Assembly: GCA_937858455.1 (NCBI GenBank)
Contig: CALLYN010000561.1
Location: 1-7,389 of the forward strand
Reading direction: 5' to 3'
DNA length: 7,389 nt
DNA from: an uncultured Kouleothrix sp.
Lineage (GTDB): Bacteria > Chloroflexota > Chloroflexia > Chloroflexales > Roseiflexaceae
Positions 1 through 5,944 of the stretch are shown piece by piece. Under the pieces are notes generated by a model. That model had not been told where the DNA came from. It searched no databases and saw only the letters and a program-made list of their open reading frames with translations. The translations under genes and the position numbers were made by a program. Numbering within the stretch: position 1 is the stretch's first letter; the number at the start of each line of letters is the position of its first letter.

Positions 1-2
1 CT

Positions 3-44
3 CGCATCAAGCTCAAACGGCTCTATCCTTCGATTCAGGATTGA
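3..44 (+). CDS. Possible C-terminal tail of an upstream gene (partial)
   Basis: A reading frame open from the left edge ends in TGA at 42-44, giving a 13-residue tail (RIKLKRLYPSIQD). It looks like a natural protein C-terminus and lies 82 bp before the lgt start codon, so it could be the end of an upstream gene on the same strand. It is too short to recognise. The frame used by lgt is also open to the left edge, so this call rests only on the look of the peptide and the position of the stop. Confidence 0.22.
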   Translation, partial: RIKLKRLYPSIQD

Positions 45-126
45 CGGACTACTAGAGCGTTGGCAGATTTGCACGTTTGAACGTTCCGCCAGGCCAACGT
101 ATCAACACTGCAACGAAAAGGAACTC

Positions 127-987
127 ATGCGACCGCCATTTGGACCATATCTCTTCGACGATCTGTTTGGCCTGTCATTCCTGACCGTGCGCTGGTATGG
201 TGTGATCATTGTGAGCGGGGCGCTCCTGGCCGGTATGCTGGCCGCGCGGCGCGCCCGGGCTCGCCAGACCGACCCGGAGCATGTCTGGAACCAGCTGCTG
301 TTGGGTATGGTACTGGGCATTATCTGCGCGCGGATCTACTATGTGGCGTTCGAGTGGCCACGCTATGCCGGTAAGCCGCTGCTAGAGATCATCAACCCAC
401 AGGGCGGCGGGATCGCCATCCACGGCGCGATCGTCGGCGCGCTGATCGCGGTGCTGATCTACACTCGCCGCCAGAACCTGCCACTGCTGCCCTGGCTGGA
501 TGTCTGCGCCCCGACGCTGCTGGTGGGCCAGGCGATCGGGCGCTGGGGTAACTTCTTCAATCAGGAGGCATACGGCCGGCCGACCAGGCTACCGTGGGGC
601 CTGGATATCTCGCCCGATCACCGCATCCCACCCTACGATAATCTGGCGCAGTTCCCGCCGTCCACCCGCTTCCACCCGACCTTCCTGTACGAGGCGATCT
701 GGGATGCCGGCGCGCTGTTGATCATCCTGTGGATCGAGCGCCGAATGCGGGTGCGGCTGCGATCGGGCGACAGCGCGCTGCTGTACGGAGTGCTGTACTC
801 GGCCGGTCGCTTCTTCACCGAAGGGCTGCGCACCGACAGCCTGTGCGTCGGCGTGTACACTCTCGACGGCAGTTGCGCCGGTGGGCTGCGGGTTGCCCAG
901 CTGGTCAGTCTGACCGGACTGGTGATCTGCGGACTCGTGCTGGCCTGGCGCCATCGGCCGGCGCACGGCGCCCTGGCACAGCGGTAA
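127..987 (+). CDS. lgt: Prolipoprotein diacylglyceryl transferase
   Basis: Lgt moves the diacylglyceryl group of phosphatidylglycerol onto the lipobox cysteine of prolipoproteins, the first step of lipoprotein maturation in the cytoplasmic membrane. The 286-residue length is normal for the family. The signature GRWGNFFNQEAYG is at residues 138-150, with GGGIAIHG at 93-100, HPTFLYE at 183-189 and GRFFTEGLRTDSL at 227-239. His99, Arg139, Asn142, Arg228 and Glu232 match in order and spacing the essential E. coli residues His103, Arg143, Asn146, Arg239 and Glu243. Several hydrophobic segments agree with a multi-pass protein. The start is supported by a purine-rich AAAAGGAA at 116-123, 3 bp before ATG, although the frame is open further upstream. 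A TTGACG at 41-46 has only a poor -10 partner (64-69), so no promoter is called. The gene is probably intact and functional. Confidence 0.97.
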   Translation: MRPPFGPYLFDDLFGLSFLTVRWYGVIIVSGALLAGMLAARRARARQTDPEHVWNQLLLGMVLGIICARIYYVAFEWPRYAGKPLLEIINPQGGGIAIHGAIVGALIAVLIYTRRQNLPLLPWLDVCAPTLLVGQAIGRWGNFFNQEAYGRPTRLPWGLDISPDHRIPPYDNLAQFPPSTRFHPTFLYEAIWDAGALLIILWIERRMRVRLRSGDSALLYGVLYSAGRFFTEGLRTDSLCVGVYTLDGSCAGGLRVAQLVSLTGLVICGLVLAWRHRPAHGALAQR

Positions 988-991
988 GCCG

Positions 992-1326
992 TCAAGCGAG
1001 ATAGCGATCGAGCAGCGCGGGCCGAAAAGCTGAGAGAGACGCACTACGCCGAAGTCGCACCCTCGAAGCGGGCTCGAGGGCAGCTGTTTCGCCTGCACGA
1101 TGAGCTGTGCGACGAAACCTTCCAGCCCGGCGCCTACCGTCATTTCTGCACGGCTTGCACAACTCTGGCCGGTCACAATTGCGTGGATTGGCTCGGGCCA
1201 GATTGGGATCATCAGCGGCGTGCGCTCGCCATCCGCCAGCAGCAGCGCCGTCGCGCCAACCCCTTTGATCATCCGGATGGTTGCGCAGATAGGCAAACAT
1301 GCACTGCTTCTGCCACACTTCTCCAT
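992..1326 (-). pseudogene. Frameshifted small gene convergent with lgt, unknown function
   Basis: No single frame covers this gene-like stretch, but the minus strand reads as protein across frames. From about 1290 to 1036 one frame encodes a hydrophobic, GC3-rich segment (starting MIKGVGATALLLADGE, with LMIPIWPEPIHAIV further on and LEGFVAQLIVQAKQLP later). That frame then runs on antisense through lgt, which is unlikely to be real. Shifting frame at the GAGAGAG dinucleotide run (about 1031-1037) gives AFRPALLDRYLA and a TGA at 992-994, only 4 bp beyond the lgt stop, as expected for convergent genes. A second shift near 1285 would add QCMFAYLRNHP upstream. ATG at 1326 follows GGAGAG at good spacing. 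The reconstructed protein would be about 110 residues. I do not recognise it; the first half vaguely recalls bifunctional-nuclease (DUF151) strands, which I do not claim. Alternatives are non-coding sequence or indels in the assembly. Confidence 0.4.
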
Positions 1327-1400
1327 CAGCTCTCCACTGCCGGTGCCTATACTCGGCTCAGACATCGCTCAACACGTATGGCAGACGCAGGAGCAAGGCT

Positions 1401-2294
1401 ATGCGCAATATCGACACACTCGACCGAATCATCCGGCTGTTTAGCGGCGTCGCGCTCATCGAAGTCGGGTTCTTCTGGCTGGCTGGCGGCTGGCAGATCG
1501 CTGCGGCAATCGCTGGGGCGCTCGGCTTGCTCAGCGCGGCGCTGGGCTTCTGCCCGCTGTATCGGCTGTTCGGTTTACACACCGCCCAAGCGGGAAGGCG
1601 GCCGCTTGGTCGCTGGGCTAGCGCGGCAATTACGCTGCTCGCGATTGCGCTGCTCGTGGTGGGCGGCTACGCCAGCGACTTCCTGACGCGCAAGCGCTTC
1701 GTGGAGGACTTCACCACGATGAACGCGCCGTACAAGCAGGCGTTGTTCTTCACCGGGCAGAGCGACCGTGCCCAAGCGGTGGACTACTACGACCAGCTGG
1801 TGACTGCGTACGCCGGCTTCCAGGCTAGCTATACCAGCTACCAGCCCTACCCGGTCAGAGGCGACGCCCAGTTCGCGGCCGATCTCGCCGCGGTCGCGGG
1901 TACGATCGCCGACGCAGCTGCTAATGTGCACTCTGGCGATCTCGCGGCGGCGCACAAGCAGCTTGAGACGATCCGGCCGCTGTTTCAAGATATCTTCAAG
2001 CGCAATGGCTTCTCGATGCTGTCGCTCAGCCTGGTCGACTTCCACGACGCGATGGAGCAGATCCTTGACCCAGCCACCGCGAAGAACCCGGAGCAGGTGC
2101 TCGCGATCTACCCGCAGGTCAGCGCGAAGCTGGCCGCAGTCGAGGCCGAGGCGAATGATGCCGAGATCCAGGCGATCCGGGCAAACCTGGACGCGCTGCG
2201 CAGCCTGGCCGAGCGTGGGGCGACCAACGCGCTGCCTGAGCAGGCCAGCAAGCTCAAGAGCAGCTTTGTGAAGGTCTACCTTGTTCGGGGCTAG
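1401..2294 (+). CDS. DUF2892 (YgaP-like TM domain) membrane protein with helical extracytoplasmic domain
   Basis: The product is a 297-residue membrane protein. Residues 1-60 match the DUF2892/YgaP-like transmembrane module: an N-terminal NIDTLDRIIR, two hydrophobic segments (about 13-30 and 33-50) and the hallmark GFCPLYRLFG at 49-58. A third hydrophobic segment (about 74-91) follows an Arg-rich linker, then some 200 residues of amphipathic helices rich in Ala, Gln, Leu and Glu, probably a four-helix-bundle-like domain outside the cytoplasm. It has no CXXCH haem motif; His residues in VHSGDLAAAHKQLE and VDFHDAMEQ might bind metal or haem, which is speculation. ATG 1401 is chosen over an upstream in-frame ATG (1299) because AGGAG lies at 1389-1393, 7 bp before it, and DUF2892 proteins begin with this motif. 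TATACT at 1348-1353 is a possible -10 box. The gene is followed by a strong hairpin. Function unknown. Confidence 0.82.
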   Translation: MRNIDTLDRIIRLFSGVALIEVGFFWLAGGWQIAAAIAGALGLLSAALGFCPLYRLFGLHTAQAGRRPLGRWASAAITLLAIALLVVGGYASDFLTRKRFVEDFTTMNAPYKQALFFTGQSDRAQAVDYYDQLVTAYAGFQASYTSYQPYPVRGDAQFAADLAAVAGTIADAAANVHSGDLAAAHKQLETIRPLFQDIFKRNGFSMLSLSLVDFHDAMEQILDPATAKNPEQVLAIYPQVSAKLAAVEAEANDAEIQAIRANLDALRSLAERGATNALPEQASKLKSSFVKVYLVRG

Positions 2295-2312
2295 ATGGTT
2301 GAGCGGTACAGA

Positions 2313-2349
2313 CACCCAAGGCCGTTCACATTGCGAGCGGCCTTGGGTG
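2313..2349 (+). terminator. Hairpin terminator after the DUF2892 gene
   Basis: CACCCAAGGCCG (2313-2324) pairs perfectly with CGGCCTTGGGTG (2338-2349). Three inner pairs, one of them G-U, extend the stem to 15 bp around a 7-nt loop. It begins 18 bp after the stop codon. No T-run follows on either strand, so it is not a classical intrinsic terminator, but position and strength favour transcription stop or 3' end protection. It also marks the border between ordinary chromosome and the cassette-like region. Confidence 0.6.
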
Positions 2350-2423
2350 GGCAGTGCGGGCAGGTCGGGATGCCAGTATACCAGAGTGTGCCGAAGAGAG
2401 GCGCGGCTCGTTTTGGAAGCGCT

Positions 2424-2525
2424 GCCGAACCATATGCCGCGTCAGCCGCCGTGCGCGGGCCGCGCACCAGTGGTAAAATCGCTGCGATCTTGCGCGAAGC
2501 AGTCGGCTAAATATGCAGGTTGGGC
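2424..2525 (-). repeat. attC-like recombination site downstream of the methyltransferase
   Basis: On the minus strand this begins with GCCCAAC (2525-2519, perfect RYYYAAC) and ends with GTTCGGC (2430-2424, GTTRRRY with one mismatch). The arms form an imperfect inverted repeat: AACC, ATAT and AGCCG elements of the left arm recur in order in the right arm, with unpaired bases between them. The right arm carries GCGGCTGA, which is shared with the other sites of the window. It starts 35 bp after the methyltransferase stop, as expected for a cassette's own attC. It is the leftmost site, so it would be the distal end of the array. Recombination activity cannot be judged from sequence alone. Confidence 0.62.
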
Positions 2526-2560
2526 GGCATGGCGTTGTGCCACACCTTGGAGCCGCTATC

Positions 2561-3349
2561 TTATACGCTACTTTTGCGTGCCAGAGTATACCCAAACCGC
2601 TGATCAGCTGGGAATCGATCCTGCGGCCCAAAGGCAAGTAGTTTCTGGCGTAAGTCTGTTTCGAACTGAGCCACTTTGCCACCGAGTGCATTGGCAGACG
2701 CAAATGACGTGGAACGCATGAAGCCAATGATCGAGTCGGCTGTCCAGATCGTCGCGACACGCATCTGATACTGAGTGACCTGCCAGCCAGTAGCTCGAAA
2801 TATCTCAAACGGTTCACCCCAGGGCGCGGCTGTCGGTTCGGGAAGTGCGATATTAGCCCAACGATTCGCAACCGCAACAACAATCCGCTTCCACGGCTCA
2901 GGCCCACTCCAAATCGCCTCACCACCAAGCGTTGCAAGATGACCGTTCTGGCCGAGCCACTCGCTCGCTAGTTCGAGGATATGGTTCTGCTCAAGGCGAT
3001 GAAACGCTTCGCCGATCGTTATGAGTTCAACAGAAGCAGGAGCGAGCTGAAGTTGCTCTGCCGGCGTCACGCGCCACTCGATATTGCGCCTGCCGAGCTG
3101 ATTGGCACGCTGCTGAGCAACGGAAATCATCTCAGGCTCAAGATCAACCGCAACGACGTGCCGGAAGTACGACGCCATGGAAATGGCGATACGCCCCGGT
3201 CCACAAGCGAGATCAAGAAGAAGACCCTGTCCGGTCGATCCGGCGGCAGTGCGCAGATGCGCGAGAAACGCATTGGGATACGGTGGGCGGTAGGATGCAT
3301 AGTCGTTCGCCGTGCCGGAAAAGGCGGTTTTCGATGATTGACTTGACAT
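2561..3349 (-). CDS. Class I SAM-dependent methyltransferase
   Basis: A 262-residue methyltransferase of the UbiE/Methyltransf_11-type superfamily. Motif I is LLLDLACGPGR (residues 43-53), which binds S-adenosylmethionine; the acidic residue ending strand 2 is Asp69 in VVAVDLEPEM; a conserved ITIGEAFHRL follows after PAEQLQL. The N-terminal FSGTANDYASYRPPYP is typical of small-molecule methyltransferases of this class. The substrate cannot be told. ATG 3349 is chosen over an in-frame upstream start (3475) because GAAAGAG lies just before it and homologues begin near here; the extension looks non-coding and would overlap the neighbouring attC-like site. The start lies 42 bp inside the cassette boundary defined by GTTAGAC (3392-3386), and the stop lies 35 bp before the next attC-like site, so gene and site together make a compact unit of about 960 bp (2430-3391). 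It looks intact. Confidence 0.9.
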   Translation of the reverse strand: MSSQSSKTAFSGTANDYASYRPPYPNAFLAHLRTAAGSTGQGLLLDLACGPGRIAISMASYFRHVVAVDLEPEMISVAQQRANQLGRRNIEWRVTPAEQLQLAPASVELITIGEAFHRLEQNHILELASEWLGQNGHLATLGGEAIWSGPEPWKRIVVAVANRWANIALPEPTAAPWGEPFEIFRATGWQVTQYQMRVATIWTADSIIGFMRSTSFASANALGGKVAQFETDLRQKLLAFGPQDRFPADQRFGYTLARKSSV

Positions 3350-3385
3350 ATCTCTTTCACAGTTGGTGGGGTTCGGAGGAAAGCC

Positions 3386-3473
3386 GTCTAACACCCTGCC
3401 GTTGAGGTGTGCCGCCAGATGGAAGCGGAACAGCGGGCGAGATGAAACCACACAACTTGTGCTTCTGCTAGAC
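3386..3473 (-). repeat. attC-like recombination site upstream of the methyltransferase
   Basis: Read on the minus strand it begins GTCTAGC (3473-3467, RYYYAAC with one mismatch) and ends GTTAGAC (3392-3386, perfect GTTRRRY). The two ends are near-perfect complements (GTCTAGCA against GTCTAACA), and the inner arms share GTTG and GTGTG blocks, leaving a loop of about 40 nt. The stop codon of the frameshifted small ORF to the right (TAG, 3470-3468) lies inside the left core, as is common for integron cassettes. It lacks the GCGGCTGA block of the other sites, having GGCGGCACACC instead. Confidence 0.6.
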
Positions 3474-3655
3474 ACGAGCGCTGAGTTTGTTCACCATCTC
3501 GGCGAGCGAGAGAAACGCAGTGCGCAGATCGAGTAGCGTGAGCATCCACTCGGCGCAGATACTCGGGAGCAATCTCGCCGTCCACCGACATTCGCACTAA
3601 ATCCCCCTGGATGCCACGTTTAGTGTATAGCCAATCTGCGCTGGTCGGCGTTCAT
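3468..3655 (-). pseudogene. Frameshifted small ORF of unknown function at the end of a cassette
   Basis: Three successive minus-strand frames give protein-like sequence joined by two apparent frameshifts. The first starts at ATG 3655 (MNADQRRLAIH, then TAA). A second frame supplies TKRGIQGDLVRMSVDGEIAP and EYLRR. A third supplies EWMLTLLDLRTAF, LSLAEMVNKLSARV and TAG at 3470-3468. Joined, this would be a soluble protein of roughly 60-65 residues. The last part has a regular helical pattern and GC-rich third positions, so I think it is or was coding. I do not recognise the family. Its stop lies within the left core of the attC-like site. Decay is the simplest reading; assembly indels would be the alternative. 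Confidence 0.4.
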
Positions 3656-3661
3656 TCTCAA

Positions 3662-3673
3662 CTATACGTATAG
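3662..3673. promoter_or_regulatory. Perfect 12-bp palindrome between divergent genes
   Basis: CTATACGTATAG is its own reverse complement and lies in the 37-bp gap between the divergent starts at 3655 (minus) and 3693 (plus). TATACG or TATAG could serve as a -10 element in either direction, or the palindrome could be an operator for a dimeric regulator. GTATAGC recurs at 3625-3631 and 3668-3674. No -35 box is clear. Confidence 0.35.
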
Positions 3674-3692
3674 CTGCCCGTGAGGTTATGCT

Positions 3693-4001
3693 ATGGCAAA
3701 GCGTAAACAGCGATCTCGAGTACCTGACGAGCTCGACTCCTGGCGTGAGCAGATGGAGCATGGGCATGTGGCCGGCTACTGGGCCAGCGTCGGGCGATTC
3801 CCACCGTCAGCAACCACCCGTACCTCAACTGGCTGCAGCATCGTGTTGCTCGGCAGCATGATGATTGTCGTTGGGGTCGTCGGCGTATTCAGCAATAACC
3901 CTGGGGGGCTGCTGAATGCCCTTGGCGGAATGATCATTGGAGCGCTCCTCCTCTGGCTGGGCACACGTCTGCTGCGCAGATCCCGCCAGAAGCACCGCTG
4001 A
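3693..4001 (+). CDS. Small two-TM membrane protein, unknown function
   Basis: A 102-residue protein with a basic N-terminus (MAKRKQRSRVPDELDSW), a polar stretch to about residue 47, two hydrophobic segments (about 48-66 and 73-94) separated by SNNPGG, and a basic tail (RRSRQKHR). By the positive-inside rule both ends should be cytoplasmic with a short outer loop. TGAGG at 3681-3685 stands 7 bp before ATG, a good ribosome binding site. I do not recognise the family. It is the only confident gene on the + strand inside the cassette-like region, so it would need its own promoter, perhaps at the palindrome just upstream. Unlike the cassette genes it has no attC-like site directly behind it; a transposase fragment begins 87 bp after its stop. 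An indel-free frame, a good ribosome binding site and a coherent topology suggest it is real. Confidence 0.68.
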   Translation: MAKRKQRSRVPDELDSWREQMEHGHVAGYWASVGRFPPSATTRTSTGCSIVLLGSMMIVVGVVGVFSNNPGGLLNALGGMIIGALLLWLGTRLLRRSRQKHR

Positions 4002-4088
4002 ACAGCCAGGCACACCATATCCGCACCAAATGCTGGGTCTGAAACGGATGGCGACGGGTTATTGTCGCACAGGGCGACGGAAGCGCAA

Positions 4089-4202
4089 AGCGAGATTGGC
4101 ACGGATATAGATCGTTTCCCAGCAGTGAAGCACGTCTGCTCCTGGTTGGGCCTGGCGCCGCATAACGATATTTCGGGTGGCAAAGTCTTGCGGTTACGCA
4201 CA
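4089..4202 (+). mobile_element. IS110-family transposase remnant (Transposase_20 domain fragment)
   Basis: About 38 codons on the + strand read SEIGTDIDRF, PAVKHVCSWLGLAPHND and ISGGKVLRLRT. This matches the conserved core of the C-terminal Transposase_20 domain (PF02371) of IS110/IS1111-family DEDD recombinases, which bears a pattern like EIG.D...F....H..SWLGL.P....SGGK. Homology stops sharply on both sides: to the left the frame runs without similarity towards the membrane protein gene, and to the right it meets, at about 4202/4203, the broken end of an AlkZ-like gene on the other strand. The N-terminal DEDD catalytic domain and the rest of the C-terminus are absent, so it is a dead fragment. 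IS110-family ends lack terminal inverted repeats, so the original limits cannot be placed. Confidence 0.75.
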
Positions 4203-4411
4203 ATGGAGGCATCCTCCCAACTTCCAGATTCGGTAGCAGCCATGCGCGCGTGGATCGAGAGAAGTGCGGCGCGCGGCATACTGTCTTGCAGACCCGCCCA
4301 CGCCGCATGCCGCAACGCGTGCTGGCCATGTGGCAACCGTTCATCGAGGGCCGCGGCGCGGCGCCGGAAGGCGAGGATCTGCGAACGGGTGAGCTCCAGG
4401 CTGATGGTCAT
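4203..4411 (-). pseudogene. N-terminal fragment of an AlkZ-like winged-helix (HTH_42) protein
   Basis: The minus strand from ATG 4411 encodes about 69 residues (starting MTISLELTRSQILAFRR, with LPHGQHALRHAAWAGLQDS and PRAALLSIHARM later, then SWEDASIV). These resemble the N-terminus of the winged-helix DNA-binding/AlkZ-like family (PF06224), where an LTR..ILAFR opening is followed by a GLQDS-type segment and an ALLS.HAR segment. Full-length members have roughly 350-400 residues; members such as AlkZ are DNA glycosylases. Similarity ends at about 4203, where the IS110 remnant begins on the other strand, and the frame then continues as unlike sequence, so the gene is truncated and not functional as a glycosylase. 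No clear ribosome binding site precedes ATG 4411; a longer in-frame start at 4549 would run back to the attC-like site. Confidence 0.6.
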
Positions 4412-4553
4412 GTTCGACTGTGCCAAATCTGTCCAGCCAGGACGTCGCCCCATCTTGCTCGCGCGGTTTCGCCCATATGCGAGTTGAGCACCTAGCCACA
4501 TCCTCTCTGTCAGAGCCTTTGCTCCATCGTACGAGGTTTCTACCACCATGCTT

Positions 4554-4606
4554 GTCCAACGTGTTGCGCCTCAGCCGCCCATCGGCCGACTGAGGCGATG
4601 GTAGGC
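4554..4606 (-). repeat. Short attC-like recombination site downstream of the hydrolase
   Basis: On the minus strand it starts GCCTACC (4606-4600, one mismatch to RYYYAAC) and ends GTTGGAC (4560-4554, perfect GTTRRRY). The inner arms CGCCTCAG (4567-4574) and CTGAGGCG (4590-4597) are perfectly complementary, and beyond them the left arm (minus strand) carries one additional base relative to the right. The right arm contains GGCGGCTGAGGCGCAA, closely matching GGCGGCTGACGCGCAA of the 5635-5712 site. At 53 bp it is shorter than usual for attC sites, so it may be degenerate. Confidence 0.5.
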
Positions 4607-4744
4607 AGGTGTGCTGGCCTTGGCAAGCCCCCGCCACTCAATCGCCCCGAATGGCGGGCCGGAGCTGCATGCGCCTGGTGGGCCGCTGGGTGCATCACCT
4701 GAACGGCTACGCACGGTGCTTCCGAATGGCACTGACTGCCACGT
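4607..4744. other. Non-coding 3' region of the hydrolase unit
   Basis: 138 bp between the hydrolase stop and the attC-like site. It holds two small inverted repeats: CCCGCCA/TGGCGGG (4630-4636, 4652-4658) and TGGCA/TGCCA (4726-4740), the second directly behind the hydrolase stop. Either could end transcription, but neither has a T-run. No convincing gene is seen. Confidence 0.35.
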
Positions 4745-5563
4745 TTATCCTCGTTTGGCAAAGGCCTGCACATCATGAACAAAGTGCTTGTCGAGGAACA
4801 CCGTACTGTGCCCTTGGTCATAGACTTTCAACCGTGCATCACGGATCTTCCCAACCATTTCCTTGACGTCCGCTACCGAAAAGGCGAAGTCGTCTCGCCC
4901 ACACACCACGAGAAGCGGGTCCTCGATCCGGCCGAGGCTCGTCTCTGCGTCATGCGACATCTCCGCCTCGGCCTCAATCAACACATCGTGCCGAAACGTC
5001 CCTTCCACAGGCCCCATCAACATCGGGCCGAACACCCACAACACGCGTGCCAACACCTTCCGCCGCACGCCGGGTGGGAAGACTGCAGCTGCGCGCTCGG
5101 CCATCGCCTCTCGGTCCTTTCCTTGGTTCACCAAGAGCGCGTACCGATAGTCGATCCGTTTGGCCTCGGCACTGATCTTGTGCGCCGCGCCGCCTATGAC
5201 CATAGACTTCGCCAGTTGCCCGTGATCGGCAGCAAAGTGCTGAAGAATCAATCCCCCGAACGAGAAACCGATGATGAGGTCAACCTGACCACTAAAGTCG
5301 TTTCGCACGATCGCGGCATAATCGTCCGCCATATCTTTGGTTGTGTAATGCGGCGGCAGGCCTGACTTACGGCTGACCAGGTAAACCGTGTACTCATCGC
5401 AGAAACCTCGCATGCCACGCGTGAAGCCAGTAGTAGCTACACCAACTGGAAGGGTATTTCCTGGTCCACCCAGGAGAAAGAGGAGCGTTTTGGCGCCGGT
5501 TCCAAACTTGAGGTATGGAACGCCGTTGCCGAATCGGTCGTATGTGAGGTTTAGTTTAGCCAT
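4745..5563 (-). CDS. Alpha/beta hydrolase
   Basis: A 272-residue alpha/beta-hydrolase-fold protein. The nucleophile elbow is GFSFGG with Ser101; the acid is probably Asp224 or Asp225 in LLVVCGRDDFAF; the base is His252 in YDQGHSTVF. LLFLLGGPGN (residues 27-36) supplies the HG-type oxyanion-hole loop, though with GGPG rather than HGGPG. There is no signal peptide, so it is likely cytoplasmic. Substrate cannot be inferred; esterase, lactonase or haloperoxidase-like activity are all possible. ATG 5563 is followed by a typical start (MAKLNLTYDRFG); the ribosome binding site is weak (GGGA 9 bp upstream). The gene starts 77 bp inside the unit opened by GTTGGGC (5641-5635) and ends 138 bp before the next attC-like site, so it is the single gene of a unit of about 1.08 kb (4560-5640). 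It looks intact. Confidence 0.9.
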   Translation of the reverse strand: MAKLNLTYDRFGNGVPYLKFGTGAKTLLFLLGGPGNTLPVGVATTGFTRGMRGFCDEYTVYLVSRKSGLPPHYTTKDMADDYAAIVRNDFSGQVDLIIGFSFGGLILQHFAADHGQLAKSMVIGGAAHKISAEAKRIDYRYALLVNQGKDREAMAERAAAVFPPGVRRKVLARVLWVFGPMLMGPVEGTFRHDVLIEAEAEMSHDAETSLGRIEDPLLVVCGRDDFAFSVADVKEMVGKIRDARLKVYDQGHSTVFLDKHFVHDVQAFAKRG

Positions 5564-5634
5564 AGCTTGTCCCAGCGCATTTCCACTGTCGGTGACTGTA
5601 ATACCGCGAGCGTAGCCACGTTCGGCTTCTGGCG

Positions 5635-5712
5635 GCCCAACGCTTGCGCGTCAGCCGCCGCGCGGTATCACGTTCCAAAATGACTCGAAACTCGCGCGCG
5701 AAGCGGTTGGTT
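5635..5712 (-). repeat. attC-like recombination site between the kinase and hydrolase units
   Basis: On the minus strand it starts AACCAAC (5712-5706, one mismatch to RYYYAAC) and ends GTTGGGC (5641-5635, perfect GTTRRRY). The arms pair well: CCAAC-C-GCTT-C-GCGCG on the left against CCAACGCTTGCGCG (reverse complement of the right), leaving two unpaired C residues, both in the left arm. That matches the rule that the left arm of attC sites carries the extra base, and gives the same orientation as the genes. Length 78 bp. GCGGCTGA is present in the right arm. A second inverted repeat, ATACCGCG/CGCGGTAT (5601-5608, 5661-5668), could compete for folding. Confidence 0.68.
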
Positions 5713-5944
5713 GCATCCCACCATCACGGCGAGCCATGACTCCCGCACTAGCGAAACTCCCCGACATCCGCCGGCGCGCCCCGACCAGTATCACATAATG
5801 CGGCCAGCAGTCAAGGTCCGAACACTCGCTGGAGCTTTCAAGCCCTCGCCGGATCCTGGTTCCTCGGCATCGGTGTCTCCATCACTGGTGGCGGCTCCCT
5901 CCCAGGAGGTGACTTGGCATCTCCGGTGTACCCGTCTTTCGCGA
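5713..5944 (-). other. Gap after the kinase gene with a possible C-terminal gene fragment
   Basis: 232 bp separate the kinase stop from the attC-like site, longer than in the other units. On the minus strand a frame overlapping the end of the kinase gene reads FGLIAKDGYTGDAKSPPG, then a Pro-rich stretch ending in NQDPARA and TGA at 5840-5838. It looks like the tail of a protein but has no start codon of its own, so it may be a remnant of another gene. The remaining 125 bp show nothing I can name. Confidence 0.25.

Noticed and set aside
41..69. TTGACG plus CAGATT as an lgt promoter
   Set aside because: Good -35 and a 17-bp spacer, but the -10 matches only 3 of 6 positions.
1060..1080. CCCTCGA/TCGAGGG hairpin, 7-bp stem, as an lgt terminator
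   Set aside because: 72 bp past the lgt stop, no T-run, and inside the putative convergent gene; too weak to call.
589..1365. 258-codon minus-strand ORF covering the 3' half of lgt
   Set aside because: Its left half is antisense to well-conserved lgt codons and looks random there; only the part right of 1036 looks coding, and is reported as a frameshifted gene.
1575..2315. 246-codon minus-strand ORF opposite the DUF2892 gene
   Set aside because: Arg/Leu/Val-rich shadow of a GC-rich gene whose sense strand has a recognisable domain and ribosome binding site.
3776..4549. Single 257-codon minus-strand protein across the AlkZ-like fragment and the membrane gene
   Set aside because: Only residues 47-115 or so resemble a family; the rest is antisense to the IS110 remnant and to the two-TM gene.
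4775..5365. 196-codon + strand ORF opposite the alpha/beta hydrolase
   Set aside because: Shadow frame; the minus strand carries the full catalytic triad in order.
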